From positions 1 through 8,818 of the forward strand of contig JAGWYN010000086.1 in assembly GCA_018969295.1 (NCBI GenBank): a stretch of DNA of 8,818 bases, in the 5' to 3' direction. This DNA is from Chloroflexota bacterium (GTDB taxonomy: Bacteria > Chloroflexota > Anaerolineae > Caldilineales > Caldilineaceae). This document shows positions 1 to 8,400 of the stretch, piece by piece (within the stretch, counting starts at the first letter, position 1; the number at the start of each line of letters is the position of its first letter). The position numbers and the translations under genes are program-made. Below the pieces are notes generated by a model. The model had not been told where the DNA came from, did no database searches, and saw only the letters and a program-made list of their open reading frames with translations.

Positions 1-3000
1 CCGAACGACGCGCCTGCCAGCCCTGTCAGGCAGGCCGGTGTGCATCTGAACGAGCCGATTGCGGTGGTGAGCCTGGCCTGCCGCTTCCCGGGTGCGGAGA
101 CGCCGGAGGCCTTCTGGCAGCTGCTGCTGGCGGGGAGCGACCAGGTGAGCGAGGTTCCAGCCGAGAGATGGCGGGTGGAGGAGTACTACGACCCGCAGCG
201 GCCGCTGCCGGGCAAGATGTACATGCGCGCAGGGTCCTTTCTGACCGGTGTCGACCGCTTCGACCCGCTCTTTTTTGGCATCTCCCCGCGTGAGGCGGCA
301 GGCATGGACCCGCAGCACCGGCTGCTTCTGGAGACGAGCTGGGAGGCATTGGAGCGGGCTGGGATTGCCCAGCAGCAGATCCGAGAGAGCAGCACCGGGG
401 TCTTCGTCGGCATCGGGGAGAGCGAGTACAGCACACTGGGCAGCATGCAGGACTCGGCCGAGATGGATTTACACGCAGCCACTGGCAGCGGGCACAGCAT
501 CGCAGCGGGCCGGATCGCCTACACGCTGGGCGTGCAGGGGCCGACGCTGGCGGTCGACACCGCCTGCTCTTCGTCGCTGGTAGCGATTCATCTGGCCTGC
601 CAGAGCCTGCGGCTGGGAGAGTGCGACCTGGCCCTGGCAGGCGGTGTGAGCCTGCTGCTCACCCCCACCCCCTTTGTGGCCCTCTCGCAGATGCAGGCGC
701 TCTCCCCTGACGGGCGCTGCAAGACCTTCGACGCGGCTGCCGACGGCTACGGGCGCGGGGAGGGAGCTGGCATGGTGCTGCTCAAGCGGCTGGCCGACGC
801 TGAAGCTGCCGGAGACACAGTGCTGGCGGTGATTCGCGGCAGTGCGGTCAACCACGACGGGCCGAGCAGCGGGCTGACCGTGCCCAACAAGGGGGCCCAG
901 GAGAAGCTGCTGGCCGCCGCACTGACCGCCGCACAGGTCGACGCGGCAGAGGTCAGCTACGTCGAGGCGCACGGCACCGGCACGCCGCTCGGCGACCCGA
1001 TCGAGGTGCGTGCGCTCGGTGCGGTCTACGGGCAGGGGAGGAAGAGCCCGCTGCGCATCGGGTCGGTCAAGACCAACATCGGCCATCTGGAGGCGGCAGC
1101 GGGTGTGGCGGGCTTCATCAAGACGGTGCTGGCGCTCCAGCACGGCATTCTCCCGGCGCATCTGCACTTTCAGAGCCCCAGCCCCTACATCGAGTGGGAG
1201 GAACTGGGGGTGGAGGTGCCGGTTGTGGCCCAGCCCTGGCCGCTGCCGACCCGGATCGCCGGCGTCAGCGCGTTCGGGCTCAGCGGCACCAATGCTCATC
1301 TGATTCTCTCGGCGCCTGACGGTCAACCCGCAGAAGCCTCTACACCGCCAGCTGCGATAGCGCTGGAGCGGCCTCTGCATCTGCTGACCCTCTCCGCCAG
1401 GGAGCCTGCCGCATTGGCCGAGCTGGCGGCGCGCTACCGTCAGCTGCTGCAGAGCGAGGTGAATCTGGGGGATCTCTGCCACAGCAGCCAGGTCGGGCGC
1501 AACCACTTTGCGCAGCGGCTGGCGATCGTGGCGGGGGAGCAGGCGGAGCTGCTGGAAAAACTTGGTGCTGCTGCAGCAGGCCAGGCTGCAGCAGGCATCC
1601 TCACAGGCCACAGCCAGCCGTCTGTGCCACAGGTCGCCTTCCTCTTCACCGGCCAGGGTGCACAGTACAGCGGCATGGGGCGGGAGCTCTACGAGACCCA
1701 GCCCGTGTTTCGGGAGAGCATCGACCGCTGCGCCGCACTGCTGGCCGGGCAGCTGGAGAGCCCGCTGCTGGAACTGCTGGGCTACACCGGGGAAGCAGCA
1801 GAGCAGTACATCGACTGCACCGAGAACACCCAGCCAGCACTTTTTGCCTTGGAATATGCGCTGGCGCAGCTCTGGTGCAGCTGGGGTATCGAGCCGGAGA
1901 TTCTCCTGGGTCACAGCGTGGGCGAGCTGGCCGCAGCCTGCGTGGCCGGGGTTTTCAGCCTGGAGGACGGGCTCACGCTGGTCGCAGCGCGCGGGCGGCT
2001 GATGGGCGCGCTGCCGCAGGAGGGGGAGATGGTCTCCCTCCTGGCTGCGGAGTCCAGGGTGCGGGAGGTGATCGCTCCTTACGCGGACGAGATGGCGATT
2101 GCCGCGGTCAACGGCCCGGCCAGCGTGGTGCTCTCCGGCCGCCGGGCCGCGGTGCTGGCGGTCAGCGAATTGCTGGCTGCCGAGGGGGTCAAGAGCCAGC
2201 GGCTCAATGTCTCGCACGCCTTTCATTCGCCGCTCATGGAGCCGATGCTGGAGGAGTTCCGGCGGGTGGCCGAGCGAATCACCTACCACAAGCCTCGCCT
2301 GCTTCTGGTCTCGAACGTGACCGGCCAGCTGGCGGGCGACGAGATCGCTGCGCCGGAGTACTGGGTGCGCCACGTGCGCGAGGCGGTGCGCTTCGCCGAC
2401 GGCGTGGCCGCGCTGCATGAACAAGGCATTGGGGTCTTCCTCGAAATTGGCCCCAAGCCTGTGCTGCTCGGCATGGCAGGGGGTGACAGTGGCCAGTGGT
2501 CAGTGGCCAGTGGTCAGTGGGGAACAGGGGGCAGCGAGCATGGGGCAGAGAGAACAGCTCTTCTGCCCTCGCTCCGTCCTGGCCAGAGTGACTGGCAGCA
2601 GCTGCTCGCCAGCCTGGGTGAGCTCTATGTCCGTGGGGTTGCCGTCAACTGGGAGGGCTTCGACCGGGGGTACGTGCGGCGCAAGGTGGCGCTGCCCACC
2701 TACCCCTTCCAGCGGCAGCACTGCTGGGTAGAGACTTCGAGACGTGTGCAAGGAGCAGCGAGGTTGCGTCCGCTGATCGACCGGGAGATTCGCGTTTTGC
2801 GCAGCCGTCAACGGTTTTTTGAGAAAAATTTCAGCGTTGGCACCCTGCCTTTTTTGTCCGATCACGTGGTCTACGGTGAGGTAGTGGTACCGGGTGCCTG
2901 CCACCTTGCGTTGGCATTGAGTGGTGCAGAGCTGCTTTGGAAGACATCTTCCTGTCAGATCGCAGACGTTATTTTTCCCCAGGCGCTGGTGCTGGCCCCT

Positions 3001-5445
3001 GATGCCGAGCGTCTGGTGCAGTTGATGGTAGAGCCAGCGAGTCGGCAAGGCTCGTTTGAAATTGCCAGCAGCGTTTCGAAGAACGATGCGGAAGAGGTTA
3101 TGGTGCATGCAACTGGGCGCATGCAGCAAGAAACTGGCGTCCCACCGCAAGTGGATTTGGCGGCGCTGCGTTCCCGCTGCAGCACAGAGCGGATGCCGTC
3201 AGAACTCTATGCCCAGCTTGCTGCTGCGCAGATTGTGCTCGGAACGAGTTTTCGTTGGGTGCAGGCGTTGTGGACAGACGCTCAAGGAGAGGTGCTGGCG
3301 CAGTTGCAGCGCCCGCAGGCAGTGCCTGACGTACAGGGGTACCCACTTTTCCCCAGTCTGCTCGACACCTGTTTCCAGCTGGTTGTTGCGGGCAAGATTG
3401 ATGGTGTGCAGCTGCCTTTTGCGTTGGAGCAGTTGATTTTTTATGGTGCAGGGGGGGCTGATGAAACATTCTGGTGCTATGTTGTGCGTGGTGACACCCC
3501 AGCAGATTCGAGCGGAGGAGCGAAATGGAACATTACGCTGTGTAGAGCAGATGGCCAGGTGGTTGCAGCGTTGCGGGGATTTCAGACGCGAGCGGCGTCG
3601 GCCAGTGCCATTCAGCACAATCGGCTGCGTACAGACTGGCTTTACACGCTGCAGTGGGATCCTCAGCCTTTGGCGGCTGTACAGGGGTCAGAGACAGGAC
3701 GTGCACTTTCTGGCTGGCTGCTGGTTGGCCTGGAAGCTGAAATCGAGGCCAGGCTGGCTGCTGGATTGGCTGCATCGACCCGTGGGGAAAGGGCAGCACC
3801 CCTTTACAGCATCTCTGCTTCTGCAGAGCGGGCGGAGATAGCTTCTGTGCTCCAGCAGCTTGCCGGACAGGCTGCAGAGGTGGGTGTGCTTTTCTGGGGG
3901 GCTGTGCCAGACGGGCAAAGCGCAGGCCATGAAATGGCACAGGAACGGTGTGCTGCGTTGCTGCTGCTCAGCCAGAGTCTGGCGGGAGTGCCGGCGCATC
4001 TGTGGGTGGTTACCCGCGGGGTGCACAGCTGTTCCGACCCTGTCAATGCTGCAGTAGGGGGGAGCTTGTGGGGTTTTGCACGTACGCTGGCGTTGGAGGA
4101 GCCGCAGCTGCGTTGCATCTGTCTGGATCTGGAGGCAGGTCAACCGCTGGCAGCTGAGGCGGAGATTCTGCTGGCAGAGCTGCGGGCTCGCTCCGATGCA
4201 GCGCAGAGAGAGGGTGAAGAGAGGGCGCTGTCGATTCGGTGGTGCGGAGGGGTGCGTGCGGTCGGGCATCTGCGACGCATCTCCTCTGAGCAGCATACTG
4301 CAACAGGGATGCGAGCAGAGGTAACCTATCTGATTACAGGTGGATTGGGCGGGCTGGGTCTGCAGGTTGCACGCCAGATTGTGCAGGAGGGGGCCCGCCA
4401 TCTTCTTCTGGTCAGCCGGAGGGGGATTGTTGCAGAGAGCCAGCGTCTGCTGCTGGCGGAATTGGCGGAGGCCGGCGCCGAGGTGCAGGTCGTGCAGGCG
4501 GACATCGCCGAAGAGGAGTCCCTTCGGGCGCTGCTGGCGCGGTGTTCGGAGGACCTGCCGCTGGCAGGTATTTTCCACTGCGCAGGTGTGCTCGACGATG
4601 GGATGGTGACGATGCAGAGCGCTGAGCGGCTCCGGGCAGTCTTGCGGCCCAAGGTAGTGGGGGGCTGGCATCTGCACTGTTTGACGGCAACCAGGCAACT
4701 CGATTACTTTGTGGCGTTTTCGTCGGCCGCCTCCTTGTTGGGATCGCCCGGGCAGAGCAGCTATGCGGCAGCCAACGGCTTTTTGGATGGGCTGATGCAG
4801 GCGCGGCGCAGCCAGGGATTGGTTGGGCTGAGCATCCAATGGGGGCCCTGGTCTGAGGTGGGTATGGCGGTGGCAGTGAAGGGCCAGAGGCGGGACATGG
4901 GCAGAATCTCTCCCGACCAAGGCCGTCTGTTGCTGAGCCATCTGTCCCATTGGCGCCACTCTCCTGCGCAGGTGGGGGTGTTGCCGTTCGAGCAGCCACC
5001 GAAGACACTGCAAGAAGAGGCTGTGCGGCGTTCACTGAGTGCGCTCCTGGCTCCTGTCTCGGCCAGCAAGCGGTATGCCGAGCTTGTCAGGTTGCTGCGC
5101 CAGGATGTGGCCGAGATCCTGGGTTTTGCATCGCCGGAGGCGATCTCGATCCAACAGCCATTGTTTGAGTCAGGCATTGACTCGCTCATGGCCACACAGC
5201 TGCGGAATCGTCTGGCAGAGAGCATGGAAAGGCCTCTCTCGGCAACGTTGGTCTTTGAATTGCCTACGATCGCACAGCTGGCTCGTTGGATTTTGGATCA
5301 ATTGTATCCTGGCAGCGAGGAACCTGTAGTGCTTCCTGCAAGCTTGTCGGACACTCAAAAAACTGTGAGAAAAATTGAACAATTGGCCCAGCTCTCCGAA
5401 GAGGATGCAGAGGCGCTGCTTTTGCAAAAGTTGATGGGTCTGTGA
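1..5445 (+). CDS. Type I modular polyketide synthase, KS-AT-DH-KR-ACP (5' end probably outside window)
   Basis: One multidomain protein performing a single chain-extension cycle on ACP-bound substrates in the cytoplasm. Counting the GTG at 40 as residue 1 (1801 residues), the order is KS ~5-424, AT ~531-812, DH ~908-1184, KR ~1199-1613 and ACP ~1679-1756, followed by a charged C-terminal tail. There is no room for an ER between DH and KR, and no methyltransferase or thioesterase, so the chain must be passed on. The downstream NRPS begins 16 bases after the TGA, indicating one operon and a direct partner. Start: the frame is open from base 1, the residues before the GTG are Pro/Ala-rich like an inter-module linker, and no convincing RBS precedes it, so I treat the gene as continuing upstream; GTG 40 is the alternative. 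A heptamer repeat tract interrupts the post-AT linker. Codon use changes between AT and DH. PKS identity is certain; the product is unknown. Confidence 0.96.
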   Translation, partial: PNDAPASPVRQAGVHLNEPIAVVSLACRFPGAETPEAFWQLLLAGSDQVSEVPAERWRVEEYYDPQRPLPGKMYMRAGSFLTGVDRFDPLFFGISPREAAGMDPQHRLLLETSWEALERAGIAQQQIRESSTGVFVGIGESEYSTLGSMQDSAEMDLHAATGSGHSIAAGRIAYTLGVQGPTLAVDTACSSSLVAIHLACQSLRLGECDLALAGGVSLLLTPTPFVALSQMQALSPDGRCKTFDAAADGYGRGEGAGMVLLKRLADAEAAGDTVLAVIRGSAVNHDGPSSGLTVPNKGAQEKLLAAALTAAQVDAAEVSYVEAHGTGTPLGDPIEVRALGAVYGQGRKSPLRIGSVKTNIGHLEAAAGVAGFIKTVLALQHGILPAHLHFQSPSPYIEWEELGVEVPVVAQPWPLPTRIAGVSAFGLSGTNAHLILSAPDGQPAEASTPPAAIALERPLHLLTLSAREPAALAELAARYRQLLQSEVNLGDLCHSSQVGRNHFAQRLAIVAGEQAELLEKLGAAAAGQAAAGILTGHSQPSVPQVAFLFTGQGAQYSGMGRELYETQPVFRESIDRCAALLAGQLESPLLELLGYTGEAAEQYIDCTENTQPALFALEYALAQLWCSWGIEPEILLGHSVGELAAACVAGVFSLEDGLTLVAARGRLMGALPQEGEMVSLLAAESRVREVIAPYADEMAIAAVNGPASVVLSGRRAAVLAVSELLAAEGVKSQRLNVSHAFHSPLMEPMLEEFRRVAERITYHKPRLLLVSNVTGQLAGDEIAAPEYWVRHVREAVRFADGVAALHEQGIGVFLEIGPKPVLLGMAGGDSGQWSVASGQWGTGGSEHGAERTALLPSLRPGQSDWQQLLASLGELYVRGVAVNWEGFDRGYVRRKVALPTYPFQRQHCWVETSRRVQGAARLRPLIDREIRVLRSRQRFFEKNFSVGTLPFLSDHVVYGEVVVPGACHLALALSGAELLWKTSSCQIADVIFPQALVLAPDAERLVQLMVEPASRQGSFEIASSVSKNDAEEVMVHATGRMQQETGVPPQVDLAALRSRCSTERMPSELYAQLAAAQIVLGTSFRWVQALWTDAQGEVLAQLQRPQAVPDVQGYPLFPSLLDTCFQLVVAGKIDGVQLPFALEQLIFYGAGGADETFWCYVVRGDTPADSSGGAKWNITLCRADGQVVAALRGFQTRAASASAIQHNRLRTDWLYTLQWDPQPLAAVQGSETGRALSGWLLVGLEAEIEARLAAGLAASTRGERAAPLYSISASAERAEIASVLQQLAGQAAEVGVLFWGAVPDGQSAGHEMAQERCAALLLLSQSLAGVPAHLWVVTRGVHSCSDPVNAAVGGSLWGFARTLALEEPQLRCICLDLEAGQPLAAEAEILLAELRARSDAAQREGEERALSIRWCGGVRAVGHLRRISSEQHTATGMRAEVTYLITGGLGGLGLQVARQIVQEGARHLLLVSRRGIVAESQRLLLAELAEAGAEVQVVQADIAEEESLRALLARCSEDLPLAGIFHCAGVLDDGMVTMQSAERLRAVLRPKVVGGWHLHCLTATRQLDYFVAFSSAASLLGSPGQSSYAAANGFLDGLMQARRSQGLVGLSIQWGPWSEVGMAVAVKGQRRDMGRISPDQGRLLLSHLSHWRHSPAQVGVLPFEQPPKTLQEEAVRRSLSALLAPVSASKRYAELVRLLRQDVAEILGFASPEAISIQQPLFESGIDSLMATQLRNRLAESMERPLSATLVFELPTIAQLARWILDQLYPGSEEPVVLPASLSDTQKTVRKIEQLAQLSEEDAEALLLQKLMGL
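52..1311 (+). other. Ketosynthase (KS) domain of the PKS
   Basis: Catalyses decarboxylative Claisen condensation between the incoming acyl chain and malonyl-ACP. The full catalytic set is visible: active-site Cys176 in DTACSSS (codon at 565), His311 in EAHGTGT (codon at 970) and His349 in NIGHLEAAAG (codon at 1084). The domain starts at the usual EPIAVV and ends with the GTNAHLIL motif. The Cys is present, so this is an extending KS rather than a KSQ loading domain. Predicted active. Confidence 0.96.
1630..2475 (+). other. Acyltransferase (AT) domain, predicted malonyl-CoA specific
   Basis: Loads the extender unit onto the ACP. GQGAQ lies at about residue 538. The nucleophile is Ser626 in GHSVGE (codon at 1915). 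The specificity motif is HAFH at residues 726-729, which in characterised ATs marks malonyl-CoA; methylmalonyl ATs carry YASH. The RGRLM segment after the active site also fits malonyl ATs. The domain ends at the LEIGPKPVL segment. Because an AT is present in cis, this is not a trans-AT system. Confidence 0.94.
2487..2520 (+). repeat. Heptanucleotide tandem repeat CAGTGGY, about 4.9 copies, inside the PKS gene
   Basis: The units are cagtggc, cagtggt, cagtggc, cagtggt and cagtgg, so the seventh base alternates C/T and a perfect 14-base period also exists. It is translated in frame as part of the post-AT linker (SGQWSVASGQW), between the end of the AT and the conserved LPSLRPG segment. Four repeated units leave little doubt that it is a tandem repeat. 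Its origin is unknown; similar short heptameric tandem repeats are known from filamentous cyanobacteria. Confidence 0.9.
2521..2556 (+). repeat. Degenerate GGGGCAG-like heptamer tract continuing the CAGTGGY array
   Basis: Directly after the CAGTGGY array the sequence can be split into sevens: ggaacag, ggggcag, cgagcat, ggggcag, agagaac. Two units are identical and the others share a purine-rich GGRRCAG-like pattern. It is translated as Gly/Ser/Glu-rich residues (GTGGSEHGAER). It could be decayed repeat sequence or simply low-complexity linker coding sequence. Confidence 0.5.
2761..3591 (+). other. Dehydratase (DH) domain, activity uncertain
   Basis: A double-hotdog dehydratase would remove water from the 3-hydroxyacyl-ACP to give a 2-enoyl-ACP. 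The first catalytic motif HxxxGxxxxP is intact, from His942 (codon at 2863) to Pro951. The second catalytic motif is present as LLDTCFQ with Asp1109 (codon at 3364), but the usual HP before it is FP. The middle YGPxF motif is replaced by LGTSF near nt 3238-3252. The catalytic dyad is therefore complete while the supporting motifs are altered. Confidence 0.85.
3634..4878 (+). other. Ketoreductase (KR) domain, predicted active, B-type
   Basis: NADPH-dependent reduction of the beta-keto group. The structural half starts at about residue 1199 (LQWDP). The Rossmann motif TGGLGGLG is at residues 1433-1440. The catalytic set Lys1538, Ser1562, Tyr1575 and Asn1579 matches the family spacing exactly (24, 13 and 4 residues apart). 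LDD at residues 1518-1520 is the established marker of B-type KRs, which give the D-3-hydroxy product, the usual substrate of a downstream DH. Confidence 0.93.
5074..5307 (+). other. Acyl carrier protein (ACP) domain
   Basis: Carries the growing chain on a phosphopantetheine arm. The attachment residue is Ser1715 in GIDSLMA (codon at 5182), followed by the FELPTIAQLA helix motif usual at the end of PKS carrier domains. It is a single ACP. Confidence 0.94.
5308..5442 (+). other. C-terminal docking-like tail of the PKS
   Basis: About 45 residues after the ACP: a Pro/Ser linker, then a charged amphipathic stretch around KIEQLAQLSEEDAEAL ending in LLLQKLMGL. Tails of the form LSEEEAEALLLxKL are common at the C-termini of modular PKSs that hand the chain to another polypeptide. 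The likely partner is the NRPS encoded next. The docking role is inferred from position and similarity. Confidence 0.65.
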
Positions 5446-5449
5446 GAGA

Positions 5450-5456
5450 GGGAGGG
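5450..5456 (+). promoter_or_regulatory. Ribosome binding site fixing the TTG start of the NRPS
   Basis: The 16-base gap between the PKS stop (5443-5445) and the TTG at 5462 is almost all purine and contains GGGAGGG at 5450-5456, with GGAGG six bases before the TTG. It supports TTG 5462 over the in-frame ATG at 5486, which lies next to the first C-domain motif. No separate promoter or terminator fits in the gap, so the two genes are probably cotranscribed. Confidence 0.75.
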
Positions 5457-5461
5457 CGAGT

Positions 5462-8400
5462 TTGGACGAAGTCTATCTTTTTCCGATGTCGTTTGCGCAG
5501 CAGCGGCTGTGGTTTTTGGCGCAGCTGGAGCCGGAGAGTACGGCATACAACATTCCTGCTGCGGTGCAGATCAAGGGGCCGCTTGAATATGGGGTGCTGA
5601 AACAAAGTTTCAATACCCTGGTAGCTCGCCATGAGCTGTTGCGCACGACCTTTGCTCTGGTCGACGGTCAGCCTGTCCAGATCGTCTCAGCACACAGCGA
5701 ACTCTCTCTTGACCGGGTCGATCTGTGTGCTCTGGCTGTGGAGGAGCGGGTACAAGAAGTGCAACGGCAGACAGCTGCGGCAGCCCGCCACTGTTTTTCG
5801 TTGGAGCAAGGGCCGCTGTTGCGTGTCGTGCTGCTCTGTCTGGCACCTGACGAACATCTTCTTCTGCTCACACTGCATCATATCGTTGCAGATGGTTGGT
5901 CGATGGGGATTCTTGTCAGAGAATTGGGTGTTGTCTACACCGCCATGCTGGCAGGCGAGGTTTCCCCTTTGCCTGAACTACAGATTCAGTATGCAGATTT
6001 TGCTGTCTGGCAACACGAATGGTTGAGCGGTTCTGTGCGCACAGAGCAGCTTCGTTACTGGACAACCAAACTGGCGGGGGCTCCCACAATTTTGGAACTG
6101 CCTTCAGATCGCCCTCGCCCCCCTGTGCAGTCGCTGCGTGGGGCCCGTTTCTCTTTTGAGCTGTCCGCTTGGTTGACGCAGGGGCTGCGGCAGGTCAGCC
6201 AGGCTGCGGGTGCAACCCTGTTTATGACGATGGCGGCTGCCTACCTGGTGCTGCTCGGTCGCTACAGCCACCAACAAGATCTCCTGGTCGGCGTGCCAGT
6301 GGCCAATCGTACCCGGCAGGATGTCGAACCTCTGATCGGGTTTTTTGTCAACACGGTGGTATTGCGCGGCAATCTGGCTGGCAACCCGCGGTTTGTGGAC
6401 TTTCTGGCGCAAGTGCGGCAGATGACTTTGGAGGCCTACCATCATCAAGATTTGCCGTTTGAGGTGCTCGTAGACGAACTGCGTCTGCCTCGCATGCTCA
6501 GCCACAGCCCACTCTTTCAGGCGATGCTCGGCTGGGAAGTGAACCTGGGATCCTTTGAGCGAGATACAGACCTGCATATGACACAGCTGCCGGTCGACAC
6601 GGGGACAGCAAAGTTTGATCTGACGTTGTTGCTGGAAGAGGGGGCAGGGGTGCTGAGCGGGGTTTGGGAGTACAGCACCGACCTCTTTGATGCGGGAACT
6701 GTGGAGCGGATGGCCCGTCATTTCACGGTCTTGCTGGAGAGCATTGTGTCGGACGCTGAGCAACCGATCGAGCAGCTGGCCCTGATGGATCTTGAGGAGA
6801 GACGGCTGGTTTTGGAAGAATGGAACCGAACGGCTGTCGATTATGGCCCAGAGCGATGTGTGCATGCGCTCTTTGAGGAGCAGGTGGCCCGTACGCCCGA
6901 TGCGTTGGCAGTAGAATCTGGTGGAAAAGGGATGACCTACGGGGAGTTGAATGTGCGTGCGAACCAGCTGGCACATTTTCTGCGTGGAGAGGGGGTGGGG
7001 CCGGAGATTCTGGTGGGGGTCTGCTGTGAGCGGACACCAGAGCTGTTGGTGGGGCTGTTGGGGGTCTTGAAGGCAGGGGGGGCGTATGTGCCGCTGGATG
7101 CTGGCTATCCTGTGGAGCGGCTGGTGCTGATGGCAGAGGATGCTGGGGTGAAGTTGCTGTTGACCCAGGAGCGCGTGCATGCCGTGCAACTGGCTGGTCT
7201 GGAGCGGCTGAGTGGGGTGCGCGTCGTGAAGTTGGACAGTGAATGGGAGCAGGTGTGTCGGGAAGGAAGGACGGAGGCACCTGTCAGCGGCGTGCGGGGA
7301 GAGCATCTGGCCTATGTGATCTACACGTCGGGTTCGACTGGAGTGCCCAAGGGGGTGCAGATCGAGCATCGGGGGCTGGTGAATTATTTGAAGTGGGCGG
7401 TAGAGGCGTATGCAGTGGCTGAGGGAGAGGGCGCGCCTGTGCACTCGTCGATCGGCTTTGACGCCACGATCACGAGTCTGTACACGCCGCTGTTGGTGGG
7501 GCGAAAAGTGACAATGGTGCCTGAGGGGGAGGAGATCGAAGGGCTGTGTACGTTGTTGCAGGGGGAGAATCTGTACAGCCTGGTCAAGATCACGCCGGCG
7601 CATTTGGAGGCGATGGGCCAGTTGTGGGACAAACAGGTGGTTGGGTGTGGGACGCGTGCGTACATCATCGGGGGAGAAGCGCTGTTGGAGAGGCATATTG
7701 CGTTCTGGCGTGCGCATGGGCCAGCGATCCGTCTGGTAAACGAGTATGGGCCGACTGAGACGGTCGTTGGCTGTTGTGTGTATGTGTCTGAGCAGCAGGT
7801 GGAAGGTGCGGTGCCGATCGGGCGCCCGATCGCCAATACGGAGCTGTATGTGTTGGACAGCCATTTGCAGCCGGTGCCGATCGGGGTCGCCGGGGAGCTG
7901 TATATTGGCGGTGTCGGGGTGGCGCGTGGGTATTTGCGGCGACCGGATCTGACTGCAGAACGGTTCATTCCCAACCCCTTTGGCCTGGGGCGTCTGTACA
8001 AGACGGGGGATCGGGTGCGCTACCTGGCGGATGGGAACCTGGTCTATCTGGGGCGGCTGGACGACCAGGTGAAAGTGCGGGGAGTTCGGATCGAGTTGGG
8101 GGAAGTGGAGGCGGTTTTGAGCCGGCATGTGGCAGTCCAGGCTGCAGTGGCCGCTGTCCATGAAGGTCGAGGTGAGAGACAGCTGGTGGTCTATGGGGTG
8201 CCTGAGCCGGCTTTTCAGGAGAATCCTGCAGATCTTGTAGAAAGCTGGCGGAGTTTTTTGCGTCAGCAACTGCCGGGGTATATGGTTCCCAGTCTGTTTG
8301 TGCTGCTGGATGCTCTGCCGCTTACCCCCAACGGCAAGGTGGACCGCCGGGCACTGCCCGCCCCCACCGACGCCGGAAGCCCGGCCGCTCCGGTGGCGAA

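Noticed and set aside
12..35. Inverted repeat GCCTGCC / GGCAGGC with a 10-base loop just before GTG 40
   Set aside because: It could look like a regulatory hairpin or terminator, but has no T-tract, the stem is only 7 bp, and the region reads as a continuous linker coding sequence.
469..2424. 651-codon minus-strand open frame opposite KS-AT, and a 441-codon one at 3688-5013
   Set aside because: Both are antisense to well-supported PKS domains, show no family motifs and have no RBS evidence; expected in GC-rich megasynthase DNA.
3451..3457. Runs of seven G at 3451-3457 and 7076-7082 as possible frameshift or phase-variation sites
   Set aside because: The reading frame and domain motifs continue correctly on both sides of each run, so nothing indicates a frameshift.
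3712..3764. Direct repeat of ggctggctgctgg at 3712 and 3752
   Set aside because: Leu/Ala/Gly codon repetition in the structural half of the KR; only 13 bases, no target-site or mobile-element context.
3592..5073. Possible enoylreductase or methyltransferase between DH and ACP
   Set aside because: The whole interval is explained by the structural and catalytic halves of the KR plus a short linker; no ER nucleotide-binding or SAM-binding motif is visible beyond the KR Rossmann motif.
5486..5488. ATG at 5486 as the NRPS start
   Set aside because: It would remove the conserved residues just before the C1 motif, while TTG 5462 has a well-spaced GGAGG.
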